Positions 60,701 through 64,000 of a DNA stretch of 64,000 nt are shown one piece after another (position 1 is the first letter of the stretch; every line of letters starts with the position of its first letter). The notes under the pieces are model-generated. The model was not told the DNA's origin, made no database searches, and worked only from the letters and a program-made list of their open reading frames with translations. A program made the translations under genes and the position numbers. The DNA comes from Cotesia glomerata (lineage: Eukaryota > Arthropoda > Insecta > Hymenoptera > Braconidae): the NCBI RefSeq assembly GCF_020080835.1, contig NC_058163.1, positions 17,065,011-17,129,010 on the forward strand. The letters run 5' to 3'.

Positions 60701-62788
60701 TTGGTGTCAACAATTAACATTCTAAATAATTCATCTGTAACATATTCGCATAATAAATCATTCTTACTATAATTTTCTTTTCTTACTTAATTTATTTTTC
60801 ATCAATAAGTTGATAGATGGTTAATAGAAGTATGCTTATAACGCCTATAATGTTCATTAAGAAAATTGAAAGCTCATAAAGTAGTTAAATATACTGTACT
60901 AATTAATTTATTAGTTCCTTTCTACTTCCAATTTATGGTAATATATAAAATATAATATGTAATGTAAGATGATAAAATAAAAATATTAAAGTGGATAGTT
61001 AAAAATATATAATTGATACTCTTTAAAAATATTATGATTTTGCCATCTAAATCTTTAAATGATTGATTAATTATCCAAAAATGAATAACGATAAATAGGC
61101 AACAAACTAAATTGCAATTTTCATCTGCAAAATTTGGATCGGTAAAAAATTTGGAAAAGAAAGCATTGATTTTTGCTTTTTCATACAAATAATTAGATGA
61201 CTTAAAATAATAATAAAAAGAAAATATTTACTTAAATTACTGGTATTACTAATACAAATAATATTTATTTTTATTTTTGCTACTATTTTTATGATGAAAT
61301 TTTGTCGAGTATCTACATCAGCGAACTTGGCTGCCAAAAATAAAGCAAAAATATCAATATCAAATATACATGCTTACTTTATTATTATTAGAAATATATC
61401 TTCTCTCACGTAAAAATGTTGTTGGGAAATCATCTTATCAGATTTATTTTTTAAAGAAGATAATTTTTTAAGTTCAAAAAAATAATATGGTTCATCTAAA
61501 TATTACTTTTCAAATAATTTCATTTAAGTAGAAAAACTAAAGTTTTTTATATGGTTCGACCATTAAAAATAAAAAAATATCAATTTCCATCAGACGAAAA
61601 TGGCAAAATAGTTTATCTAGAACATCTTTCCTGCTTCACAGCATTGTTTATATTTGTAAAAATGCTTGCCGTAAGATGGACGGTGTGGCTTAATGTATAT
61701 AGAATAAGCGAAAGGAAATTTAGCATAGACCGGATAGCTCATATGGTAGAGTAGCCGACGTGTCTTCGGAAGGTTCTGGGTTCGAATCCCAGTCCAAGCT
61801 ATCTAATAATTTTTTCTCTCATATTCTATAAACTCACATTAAGATGATCCTCTCCACATTCCTTTCTCAATCTTTTCCTACCAATATCCTGTTACGTGAA
61901 TGTGGAACGCTTCACGTAATAATTACCGTAACTCCCATTCTTTCCTGCTTCACAGCATTATATGATATCTTTGAAAAATATTATTCACGATAAAATAATT
62001 GACTTACTTTACTATAATATCAAAACACGTTAAAGCTTGTTATAAACTCGAAACAATTAATTTAATTGAAAGATGGTAATGTTCTAATATATTTCAGAGA
62101 TATATTACTACTAAATAATTCTCAAAAGCGATTGATGATACCTATAAATAAAATATTCCAAATTAGTAATAATAATAATTAATAATAAATTACTTACGAA
62201 TTTAGCTAATTTTTCAGTCTCAATTTCTTTGCTCCATCGCATCATCCTAGGACTCAACTTCTGTGTGATAGTAACAATAGTAAGATGTGGTGAGGCAGCT
62301 TCGATGCAACTTGGAAAAAGTTCTTGAATACCTTTTCTCAGTAACATGGGGCATTCTTGTGCAATGCAGTGTAAAATAGGCTGATTTTTATGACTTTTCT
62401 GTCTCACTCGTTTAAGTTTATTATTTTTAGTTTTACCAACACTTATCATGTCGTTAATTTCAAGACTATTAAAATCATTTCCATCATCAAACTCTACTTT
62501 GTTTCTCGGTATCAAAATGGACCGAGTTTCAACTTGAGCAGTAGTCGATTGATCTAACCAGCCAGGTCCTATACTTCCTGGCAAATAAAATCTAAATCCT
62601 CTTGGTCCAAATAATTCCCAATTTGGATTGTTGTCCAGTTCTCCATTGTTAATATCTGCGTCAATACCATTCGACTTCATTAATTTGTATGTTGTCGTAT
62701 TTTTCGCACTTCTACGCGAATATTTAGCCGCAAATATAAAATTTATTGATTTAGAGTAATTTTTTTGAATGATTTTACCACAATACAT
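11358..62788 (-). CDS. MMADHC: MMADHC (cblD cobalamin trafficking protein), spliced gene
   Basis: CDS = join of 62198-62788, 60442-60658 and 11358-11431 on the minus strand: 591 + 217 + 74 = 882 bases, 293 residues and a stop. MMADHC acts with MMACHC to hand cob(II)alamin to methionine synthase in the cytosol and methylmalonyl-CoA mutase in mitochondria. The N-terminal ~35 residues are basic and fit a mitochondrial leader. The conserved core shows FGPRGFRFYLPGSIG (60-74), CPMLLRKGIQELFP (146-159), TQKLSPRMMRWSKEIE (175-190), FGYWADFINPFSG (212-224) and KTDERFRCLGF (238-248). Intron 1 (60659-62197) carries a SINE. Intron 2 (11432-60441) is 49,010 bp of nested transposons. No frame break is seen. 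Confidence 0.88.
11642..11730. repeat. (TG)n microsatellite
   Basis: About 89 bp of uninterrupted TG dinucleotides. It creates a false His-Thr repeat frame on the minus strand. The sequence after it (CTCATAACTTTTAAACTGC, then CTTGACCGATCGAAACG) resembles the start of Helitron-type elements in this window. Confidence 0.95.
12835..12912 (-). repeat. tRNA-like sequence (SINE head or tRNA pseudogene)
   Basis: On the minus strand a perfect B-box (GGTTCGATCCC) sits in a CCCCG...CGGGG stem, with a degenerate A-box about 50 bases upstream. I could not fold a convincing anticodon arm with T33, so I call it tRNA-derived rather than a functional tRNA. It lies between blocks of the ATATATGATTAG repeat. 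Confidence 0.5.
13225..13640. repeat. TTAATAAATATTT repeat module, copy in inverse orientation at 58230
   Basis: A block rich in GTTAATAAATATTTGTTAAC phrases, then a segment (AATAGCAATTTTCTTTTGAC and following) recurs in reverse complement at 58235-58480. A second part (AAAGATGATTTTTGTTTATA, 13608-13680) recurs at 51630-51700. This shows a common ancestral element with the arms of the 47.8-58.2 kb composite. Confidence 0.55.
14356..15122. mobile_element. 767-bp TA element with GTTGCACCCGCGA phrases
   Basis: The ends GGGCGATTCCG and CGGAATCACCC are inverted and flanked by TA (14354-14355 and 15123-15124). Inside, the phrase GTTGCACCCGCGA occurs three times and once as GTTGCAACCGCGA. No coding capacity. 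Its phrases resemble candidate transposase binding sites, which is inference. Confidence 0.65.
15883..16022. mobile_element. 140-bp TA MITE, ends AGGTAAAAGC
   Basis: A palindrome with ends AGGTAAAAGCCCTGATAGAT and complement, flanked by TA (15881-15882 and 16023-16024). The repeated phrase is ATAGATGATCA. It is inserted in the Helitron array. Its terminal bases match the AGGTAAAG of the 12.4-kb composite. Confidence 0.75.
16498..16662. repeat. CATCCA/CGCACTCTCACG minisatellite
   Basis: C-rich tandem repeat built from CATCCATCCA, CGCACTCTCACG and CACTCCTACG blocks, just before the third Helitron 5' end (16665). It makes false Pro-Thr-His reading frames in two phases. Confidence 0.85.
18302..23843. 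mobile_element. Large fold-back element, interrupted by a Helitron
   Basis: The ends CAATCGTGGACATTAATTTA and complement are flanked by TA (18300-18301 and 23844-23845). The left arm (18302-18696 plus 22387-about 22900) and right arm (about 23030-23843) are reverse complements, with a centre near 22880-23050 that contains ATAAGGGCGTATAAT and a repeated AAACTAAAATT phrase. Without the Helitron the element is about 1.85 kb. It has no reading frame of note. Confidence 0.8.
18697..22386 (+). mobile_element. Non-autonomous Helitron array inserted in a palindrome arm
   Basis: Starts TCTATATATATATAAGAGAT at 18697 and ends CGGGCGGGTAACAGCTAG at 22386, between A18696 and T22387. The other arm of the host palindrome (near 23440-23465) retains the uninterrupted sequence, so both boundaries are exact and there is no duplication. 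A second 5' end at 19776 shows the copy is an array. The internal ~140-bp units form a higher-order repeat of about 288 bp (18963 and 19251 are nearly identical). The 3' body matches that of the array ending at 18262. Confidence 0.88.
24411..25250. other. AT-rich intronic stretch, Helitron-like remnant at left
   Basis: Near 24470-24510 the sequence AACACAGTGGGAAGTTCC, then GGTCTGCAAGGTTAA, resembles the 3' body of the Helitron family. The 12.4-kb composite may therefore have landed in an older copy whose start lies around 11730. The remainder has no recognisable feature. Confidence 0.4.
25303..25379. repeat. Five 16-nt tandem units GCGTCAATTGATCCCA
   Basis: Five near-copies of a 16-base unit with variants at positions 1-3 and 8-9, preceded by a lone CTGATCCCAG at 25266. 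No flanking gene. The spacing is contiguous, so it is not a CRISPR. Confidence 0.8.
25400..25466. other. Cluster of three GC-rich hairpins
   Basis: In about 67 bp there are GACCCCGCTG...CAGCGGGGTC (25400-25427), CCGGGCGACGCCCCGG (about 25427-25442) and GGGGGGCGAAGCCCCCC (25450-25466). The GC content contrasts sharply with the surrounding AT-rich DNA. It directly follows the 16-nt tandem repeat. It could be the structured end of a mobile element; no partner end was found. Confidence 0.6.
25500..25813. mobile_element. 314-bp TA palindrome with GAACCTACATGAGCCTACAT phrases
   Basis: The ends CCCGAGTCAGAATAATGAAC and complement are flanked by TA (25498-25499 and 25814-25815). Alternating GAACCTACAT and GAGCCTACAT units fill both arm ends. 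Arms continue as an AT-rich stem (TTGTTTTGATCGATATT and complement). Non-coding. Confidence 0.8.
25876..26009. repeat. Two-copy ~75-bp direct repeat
   Basis: GGCACAACACGGTAACAAG...CTGTCGAATAAA occurs at 25876 and again at about 25951. A false minus-strand frame spans both copies. Confidence 0.8.
26010..26808. other. Intronic stretch with GTGTTA/TAACAC phrases
   Basis: Between about 26210 and 26420 the phrases GTGTTA and TAACAC recur about ten times in both orientations. This is the phrase-repeat style of the palindromic elements elsewhere, but no clear ends were found. The rest is AT-rich without a gene. Confidence 0.45.
26809..29553. mobile_element. 2.7-kb element with ~570-bp inverted arms
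   Basis: The ends GGGTGTCCGTTATTTCCC and complement are flanked by TA (26807-26808 and 29554-29555). Arms 26809-about 27380 and about 28960-29553 are near-perfect reverse complements. The centre contains further nested palindromes (27731-28375). Reading frames inside are short and unrecognised. The high arm identity indicates recent formation or gene conversion between arms. Confidence 0.8.
27731..28375. mobile_element. Nested palindromes AAGGTAGTTGG and CCCTGATAGCCA
   Basis: An outer pair with AAGGTAGTTGG, a TGCAAGGCAT core and complement lies at about 27731 and 28370. Inside it, CCCTGATAGCCA at 27983 and its complement ending at 28330 bound a ~350-bp element with repeated ACTTG/TTGCGG phrases. 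The same CCCTGATAGCCA start recurs at 63914. Duplications could not be read with certainty. Confidence 0.6.
29556..29870 (+). other. TATA-like box and short frame of unknown nature
   Basis: CGTATAAATATATA at about 29617 precedes a 65-codon frame (29645-29842). The frame has a hydrophobic stretch (residues about 11-27) followed by a Cys/Arg-rich part, then an internal GTAAGA that could be a splice donor. I do not recognise it. It may be part of an LTR or a small secreted-type ORF; evidence is weak. Confidence 0.25.
29999..30073 (+). repeat. tRNA-like sequence with A and B boxes
   Basis: TAGCTTAACTGG (A-box) and GGTTCGATTCC (B-box) are spaced as in a tRNA. A T-arm CCAGG/CCTGG and an anticodon-type stem CCTGA/TCGGG are present. 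The acceptor stem has G-U pairs and a mismatch, and the loop lacks T33, so it is probably a SINE head or tRNA pseudogene. Confidence 0.55.
30385..30775. repeat. ~118-bp tandem repeat, about 3.3 copies
   Basis: GACGGACCGAATT recurs at about 30408, 30526 and 30644, with a decayed fourth copy (GACGTATCAAT) near 30760. Units share TTAATTAATTT...GCAAAAYTAATTG. They lie upstream of a GC-richer leader containing TGGCGCCAAACTACC (31048). Confidence 0.85.
30900..31140 (+). other. GC-richer leader with TGGCGCC, possible LTR-retroelement PBS
   Basis: CCTGGCGCCAAACTACC at about 31047 resembles a primer-binding site (TGG start) after an LTR end. Similar YTGGCGCCAAGT sequences occur at 33959 and 45980. 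No gag or pol was found, so the assignment is tentative. Confidence 0.3.
31141..32872 (+). pseudogene. Transposon-type ORF with MPGKKDY-like motif, frameshifted
   Basis: A leader (GGATCATTCCATGTCAAATC at 31145) precedes three collinear frames, 31837-32247, 32244-32585 and 32540-32872. They join by two single-base shifts (about 32245 and 32560). Visible features are a cysteine-containing N-terminus, LPSSWSTEKI then FGASTYMIKKVKEK, LPGKKEYKSV and LGNLTEIYQSF...VGLSKFA. From memory, MPGKKDY and the SKFAELRP ending characterise an uncharacterised repetitive protein family in arthropods and cnidarians, probably transposon-borne. The copy stops at SKFA and runs into unrelated GC-rich sequence (CCGCGACCGCGTCGACGG), so its 3' half is missing. 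Confidence 0.55.
33045..33957 (+). mobile_element. Possible LTR fragment
   Basis: The stretch is GC-richer than its surroundings. It has TTGTTAGTTCGCC near its start, a TATA-like ATATAAGCG at about 33111, GGTAAGTGAAC after 33640, and ends next to TGGCGCCAAGTCCCG (33959). The layout suggests LTR plus PBS, but no second LTR or TSD was found. Confidence 0.3.
33945..34330. repeat. Diverged direct repeat, partner at 45960-46330
   Basis: Shared blocks in the same order are CTGGCGCCAAGT, CTACCGAGT, TAAGCAGAACGG, TTTTGAGGTT, GCACAAACTATAGCGACCC and TTTTTAGATTTTAACTTTTT. The pair brackets the ~790-bp tandem array and probably marks a segmental duplication or the two ends of a retroelement leader. Confidence 0.7.
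35530..35955. repeat. Pair of tRNA-like units in left palindrome arm
   Basis: GCCTTGATAGGCGCGCGG...GGCTCGGGTGCC...TTCGAGAACTC occurs at about 35520-35590 and 35885-35955, and mirrored at about 38815-38880 and 39180-39245. TTCGAGAAC in a CCGGG/CTCGG stem resembles a tRNA T-arm. It is probably a tandem tRNA-derived repeat followed by T runs. Confidence 0.45.
36257..37427 (-). pseudogene. hAT transposase C-terminal fragment (left arm)
   Basis: Read on the minus strand, 37427-37227 gives KITRYAETRWLSRHSAIDKI, the RYxETRW region of hAT transposases. 37149-36436 gives 237 residues ending LPHSNAAAERAFSLIPDVKKK, the hAT C-terminal dimerisation segment. 36439-36257 continues to NWDVYEFIE in another phase after a 13-base A run, so there is a frameshift there. 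Compared with the right arm, three small deletions break the frame between 37149 and 37230. The N-terminal half (zinc finger, first catalytic Asp) is absent. Inactive. Confidence 0.85.
37386..38507 (+). pseudogene. hAT transposase C-terminal fragment (right arm)
   Basis: Mirror copy of the left-arm fragment with a longer open frame. 37386 to about 37640 covers ITRYAETRWLSRHSAIDKIL to FFNKLNAFFQNE; 37615-38328 covers the 237-residue C-terminal part. The latter differs from the mirror copy by one residue (N for D in VTDSDGG). The 13-A run near 38271 causes the same shift as in the left arm. The last 60 codons (38325-38507) end EFIE. The frame at 37615 is offset from the preceding one, a further break. 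The fragment starts precisely at the palindrome junction. Confidence 0.85.
39849..40758. mobile_element. 910-bp TTAA-flanked element abutting the palindrome
   Basis: The ends GGAAGTCCTTTCGC and complement (GCGAAAGGACCTCC) lie between TTAA at 39845-39848, shared with the neighbouring palindrome, and TTAA at 40759-40762. No coding capacity. The TTAA duplication suggests piggyBac- or Kolobok-type mobilisation. After the second TTAA the 790-bp array unit resumes (GTAATTCTGTTCGAG). Confidence 0.7.
42163..42295. mobile_element. 133-bp palindromic MITE in array unit
   Basis: GGGCCAGTTTTTCAATC ... GGATAAAATTTTATC ... TTGAAAAACTGGCCC, flanked by TA. Other array units read CAATACTTAAAAGAGC without it, proving the insertion and the TA duplication. 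Confidence 0.85.
43431..44786. mobile_element. Solo LTR, 1356 bp, TSD CATT
   Basis: Starts TGTCACAGGG and ends TATTGTTACA, flanked by CATT at 43427-43430 and 44787-44790. Sister array units read TTTATCATTATTATCATTG without interruption, so the 4-bp duplication is exact. No internal retroelement region is present, so it is a recombined solo LTR. A 4-bp duplication fits Ty3/Gypsy-type elements. It contains no real gene; a frame over 43418-43696 crosses the boundary. Confidence 0.85.
45223..45355. mobile_element. Second copy of the 133-bp MITE
   Basis: Same element, same position in the array unit and nearly identical to 42163-42295. The copy was therefore spread by duplication of the unit rather than by a second insertion. 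Confidence 0.85.
45960..46335. repeat. Diverged direct repeat, partner of 33945-34330
   Basis: GTCTGGCGCCAAGTTCCG through TAAGCAGAACGG to GCACAAACTATAGCGACCC matches the left copy in order and orientation. Confidence 0.7.
46464..47571. mobile_element. 1.1-kb fold-back element, ends AATCCGAACAAAAACAG
   Basis: The ends AATCCGAACAAAAACAGTTT and complement bound arms of about 270 bp (46464-46735 and about 47300-47571). Both arms contain GCGCCAAGTCCACG and GACGCGCGCCAAGTACGATA. A solitary end fragment of the same element is at 45837-45905. The flanking duplication is unclear. The frame at 47252 is an arm by-product. Confidence 0.7.
48277..49880. mobile_element. 1.6-kb element, ends GGGGTCATCCATAAATTA, TSD GAA
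   Basis: The ends GGGGTCATCCATAAATTATG and complement (ending GGATGGCCCC) are flanked by GAA at 48274-48276 and 49881-49883. The mirror arm of the host element (near 52055) has a single GAA, confirming a 3-bp duplication. It includes GGGGGGGGG runs, GTGACGTCACA, a 240-bp direct repeat (CCTCCATGAGTAGCTAACT at 48547 and 48750) and inverted AT arms. A 3-bp duplication with GGG ends fits PIF/Harbinger or CACTA-like elements. Frames at 48304 and 48676 are not genes. Confidence 0.8.
50285..51442 (+). pseudogene. LINE reverse transcriptase C-terminal part, frameshifted
   Basis: Frame 50305-50680 encodes the RT tail (EVKYLGYRFTTRNSAARQKK, MYGVEVWG). Frame 50654-51100 continues with RRLCKMALGVSRDTPGYIWR and an Arg/Glu/Lys-rich helical segment. 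After a stop at 51098, another frame reads C..C..EEDIFHLLKC (about 51205-51250), a zinc-knuckle-like end, to a final stop at about 51440. The composition (EVWG, LGV.R.TPGY) recalls hymenopteran LINE ORF2 proteins. The catalytic YADD part is missing. At least two frame breaks. Confidence 0.65.
50285..51600 (+). mobile_element. 5'-truncated LINE ending in an ATT repeat
   Basis: GC-richer than its surroundings. It interrupts the centre of the host palindrome and ends in AAATAAAATCC, then (ATT)n at about 51575-51600. It contains only the 3' part of a reverse transcriptase ORF. Duplication not resolved. Confidence 0.65.
53354..54271 (-). pseudogene. Helentron-type helicase C-terminus fused to endonuclease
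   Basis: On the minus strand the frame opens at 54271 with ALSRVTTIEKLYIVTKNN, motif VI of a PIF1-like helicase. After a ~50-residue linker it continues into an exonuclease-endonuclease-phosphatase domain: SIYSLNIQSLQAHNNDI, LLLSETW, LSGDFNV, PTTKHGTTIDAVF and FSYHKPLI before a stop at 53354. A PIF1 helicase followed by an AP-endonuclease-like domain is the layout of Helentron proteins. In the last motif the usual S-D-H is S-Y-H. The rest of the helicase and Rep are missing. Upstream, GTAAGT...TTGTAG spaced only 24 bases precedes the frame; too short for a normal intron. Confidence 0.7.
54732..56486. mobile_element. 1.75-kb fold-back (GAGTGGTCGTTAAAA end) with SINEs in its centre
   Basis: TA-flanked ends GAGTGGTCGTTAAAATTTAA and complement (TTTAACGACCACCC). 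Arms 54732-55080 and about 56150-56486 pair well. It is related to the element at 4405-5758. Its centre is occupied by three SINE copies. A (TA)n tract lies to its left. Confidence 0.75.
55404..56128 (-). repeat. Three tandem tRNA-derived SINE copies
   Basis: Units at 55404-55665, 55671-55970 and 55978-56128 (truncated) share TAATGCTGTGAAGCGGGAAAG, ATTACGT.AAGCGTTCCA and ACGTAACAGGAT. The first two include, on the minus strand, a tRNA-like head with B-box GGTTCGARTCC in GGG/CCC stems and GCTATCC end. The order is head, then body, on the minus strand. Same family as 61625-61965. Confidence 0.8.
57130..57885. repeat. Insertion with GTATGTCA direct repeats and CACGCTTTTT palindrome
   Basis: It interrupts the right arm of the 5.7-kb composite. 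A ~190-bp-spaced direct repeat (TTAGCTTCACTTGTATGTCA...CTCTCCGTGGGTAAT) occurs at about 57140 and 57318, and a palindrome pairs about 57480-57640 with 57715-57850 (AAAATAAAATACATTTTTTT). No gene. Confidence 0.6.
58498..58645 (+). repeat. SINE tail fragment
   Basis: CATATTCTATAAACTCACAT through GTTACGTGAATGTGGAACGC to CTTCACAGCATTAT, the same as the 3' part of the SINE at 61815-61963. No head. Confidence 0.8.
58650..59763. other. AT-rich intron, no gene seen
   Basis: Apart from a small GC-rich patch at 59165-59245 (CGCCCGGTCAGCGCGCGCAC) nothing is recognisable. No splice-flanked coding segment matching MMADHC occurs here. Confidence 0.5.
59775..60433 (+). mobile_element. Short LINE inserted at the MMADHC splice donor
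   Basis: The 659-bp insert lies between two copies of AAACTTACCGA (59764-59774 and 60434-60444). It ends in an A-rich tail (AAATAAATAATTTAAAAAAA). The right copy is the native MMADHC exon B donor region (minus-strand TCG|GTAAGT). The insertion has duplicated the donor. It is strongly 5'-truncated and in opposite orientation to the gene. Confidence 0.8.
59842..60220 (+). pseudogene. LINE ORF2 C-terminal zinc-knuckle fragment
   Basis: Frame 60050-60220 reads IKGHTQFSHRHLMKGSNPTD then CPGCNEIILIKHITTCP, a C-x2-C-x8-H-x4-C arrangement typical of the extreme C-terminus of I/R1- or Jockey-type ORF2 proteins after the RNase H region. The preceding piece (59842-60048, SDLYKLLSSREMKTNF...) is in another phase. 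The 3' end has a diagnostic-looking CGCCTAGGACCAAATGG segment before the tail. Inactive. Confidence 0.7.
60436..60441 (-). promoter_or_regulatory. MMADHC: 5' splice site of MMADHC exon B, duplicated at 59766-59771
   Basis: Minus-strand GTAAGT directly after TCG. An identical TCG|GTAAGT exists 670 bp downstream in the transcript (59766-59771) because of the LINE target-site duplication. Confidence 0.8.
60442..60658 (-). CDS. MMADHC: MMADHC exon B
   Basis: Bounded by acceptor TTTCTATTGCAG (60659-60670) and donor GTAAGT. It encodes residues 198-269 plus one base of codon 270, including FGYWADFINPFSG and KTDERFRCLGF. These are the most conserved part of the family, in the nitroreductase-like C-terminal domain. 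Reading through the donor meets a stop within 12 codons. Confidence 0.9.
60671..62191 (-). other. MMADHC intron 1 with SINE
   Basis: About 1.5 kb of AT-rich intron. Apart from the SINE at 61625-61965 nothing was identified. Short frames at 60922-61337 are not genes. Confidence 0.6.
61625..61965 (+). repeat. tRNA-derived SINE
   Basis: The tRNA-like head at 61729-61803 has A-box TAGCTCATATGG and B-box GGTTCGAATCC. The body follows to TTCCTGCTTCACAGCATTAT. The same TTTCCTGCTTCACAGCATT also precedes the head (61628), as if a tail of another unit were joined upstream. Related copies are at 55404-56128 and 58498-58645. Confidence 0.8.
62198..62788 (-). CDS. MMADHC: MMADHC exon A with start codon
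   Basis: 197 codons from ATG (62788) to the donor TTC|GTAAGT (62197). The ATG follows directly after an acceptor (TTGTTCTTTTAG), so the 5' untranslated region is on an upstream exon. The first ~35 residues are rich in Lys/Arg/Ser without acidic residues, fitting a mitochondrial presequence. Conserved blocks are FGPRGFRFYLPGSIG and CPMLLRKGIQELFP. A lysine/arginine-rich linker (117-135) replaces the acidic linker of vertebrate proteins. Confidence 0.9.
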
Positions 62789-62922
62789 CTAAAAGAACAA
62801 AAAATAAAGTAATTATAAAATTAATAAATAAAATATAATTTAGAAAAATACACTTCAAGGTTAAATATCCATATTTCCAATAACTTATATTGATGAAACA
62901 TATTTAAATAAAATAAACATAC

Positions 62923-63010
62923 CTCGAGATACGACTTAGCATGCTGATTTAAAATTAATGTTTTCAAAACACCCCTTTCAAGTGTAATTGTTTATTTAAA
63001 TTATATTATG
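62923..63010 (-). other. MMADHC: Probable 5' UTR exon of MMADHC
   Basis: On the minus strand CTCGAG|GTATGT at 62922-62923 could be the donor pairing with the acceptor before the start codon, giving a ~134-bp intron. The upstream limit is unknown. Confidence 0.4.
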
Positions 63011-63580
63011 TAGACATTATTATTATAGTTATTATAAACTATTGTTATTCTTACATATACCAATTGGCAAATGTCATTCGACTAGTTTTATCTCTCTCAT
63101 ATGTTTACTATACTCTGCACGTGTAAAAATGCACGTAGGCGCAGGCTTTTACACAATCATCTGATGCAAGATTTATTCTATAGCTTCTATAGTTTATAGT
63201 ACTAAAGTACTAGAATAGAATATTGTTATGCTTCCATCTAGTGGATGTTATTTTTATTTATTGAAAACTTTACTTACTGTAGTTCTTTCGCCCGGGAGTA
63301 TTAAAATACTCGGTTTCAGCGCGGGAAAGGAATCATTTTAAATAAAAGAATTCTATTTAGACGTTATTTAATTATGATCAAAATTATTTAGTTGGTTTCA
63401 ATTTATTATTCAAGTTGACAAAATATTAAAAAGCTTCAAAATATAAAATTGAGGTTTACAATGACGTGATCTTAGCAATCTAAGCTCTCGGTGAGAAGTG
63501 TCGTTACATAGTTTTTCCGAAGAGCTTCAAACGGGTGCCACAACTTAGTCCTAACAGAGACTATACAAAACGTAATGTTT
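63011..63580. other. Presumed MMADHC upstream region
   Basis: AT-rich with a CG-containing patch at 63290-63330 (TTCGCCCGGGAG, CAGCGCGGG). No TATA box is placed with confidence and no second gene is seen. Confidence 0.35.
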
Positions 63581-63850
63581 TTAGCAAGGTGCAATATCCC
63601 AAACGTCTGATATCGAGATAAGCACATGTAAGAAATGTGACACTTGCCGAAAATTAGTTTTCATAAACGTTACTTAATCCTAAAATGTATATGCTAGAAA
63701 TGTGATGTCTAAAGAACGTTCATGTTAAGAAATGTTATACTTCAAAAATGTAAAGCTTCTAAAAGCGATAGCATCACGTGTGCCATTTGTAAATCGTTCA
63801 AGGTTCTAAACGTGATGTTTCCCTAACGTCATACGTTTAAAAAGTCAATC
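63581..63850. repeat. Degenerate AACGT/ATGT phrase repeat
   Basis: AACGTGATGTTT, AACGTTACTT, AACGTTCATG, AATGTGATGTC and similar phrases recur every 15-40 bases. They may be the subterminal part of another inverted-repeat element. No boundaries found. Confidence 0.4.
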
Positions 63851-63913
63851 GGCCATATCGACTGTAGGAAATCCGTTGATGCAGTAGATTTCTTCAGATA
63901 ATGAAAAAACCTA

Positions 63914-64000
63914 CCCTGATAGCCAAGTTGGCCGCAACTTTCTGTCAATCTACTGCCGCAACTTGTCACCAACTTGGCGGCAACTCTTGGAAAGTAACTC
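63914..64000. mobile_element. Start of CCCTGATAGCC element, cut by window end
   Basis: CCCTGATAGCCAAGTTGGCC followed by GCCGCAACTT-type phrases matches the end of the element at 27983-28330. The rest lies outside the window. Confidence 0.6.

Noticed and set aside
61729..61803. Functional tRNA gene
   Set aside because: Part of a repeated SINE with body and tail; anticodon arm not canonical.

Overview
The window looks like AT-rich chromosomal DNA from an insect, possibly a parasitoid wasp. The evidence is spliced genes, a eukaryotic cobalamin gene, Helitron, hAT, LINE and SINE remains, and very many palindromic DNA transposons. The species cannot be fixed from sequence alone.

The only gene I judge to be an intact host gene is MMADHC (the cblD protein of intracellular cobalamin trafficking) on the minus strand. 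Exon A (62198-62788) and exon B (60442-60658) are close together. The last coding exon is at 11358-11431, about 49 kb away. The three pieces add up to 882 bases, 293 codons plus a stop, in perfect phase, which is the normal length of the family. Almost the whole window is therefore one giant intron (11432-60441, 49,010 bp).

That intron is a nest of mobile elements. From left to right it holds: a 12.4 kb composite (12022-24408) containing Helitron arrays and a large fold-back element; small palindromic elements (25.5-29.6 kb); an unexplained GC-rich hairpin cluster (25.4 kb); a tRNA-like sequence, a 118-bp tandem repeat and LTR-like leaders (29.9-34.3 kb); a broken transposon-type ORF (31.1-32.9 kb); a ~790-bp tandem array interrupted by a 4.7 kb palindrome carrying two mirror copies of a hAT transposase fragment, by a second TTAA element and by a solo LTR (34.6-45.8 kb); a further palindrome (46.5-47.6 kb); and a second nested composite (47823-58222) with a GGGG-ended element, a LINE, a Helentron-type helicase/endonuclease remnant and tRNA-derived SINEs. 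A short LINE sits exactly on the exon B splice donor and has duplicated it.

Outside the gene, the left flank (1-10 kb) holds a decayed multi-exon transposase-like gene, several TA-flanked palindromes and a Helitron with a broken PIF1-type helicase. The right flank (63-64 kb) is the presumed MMADHC promoter side and ends inside another repeat.

Several host elements are themselves palindromes, so one arm preserves the empty site for an insertion in the other arm. This allows exact boundaries and target-site duplications to be read directly for a Helitron, a 3-bp-TSD element and a TA element.
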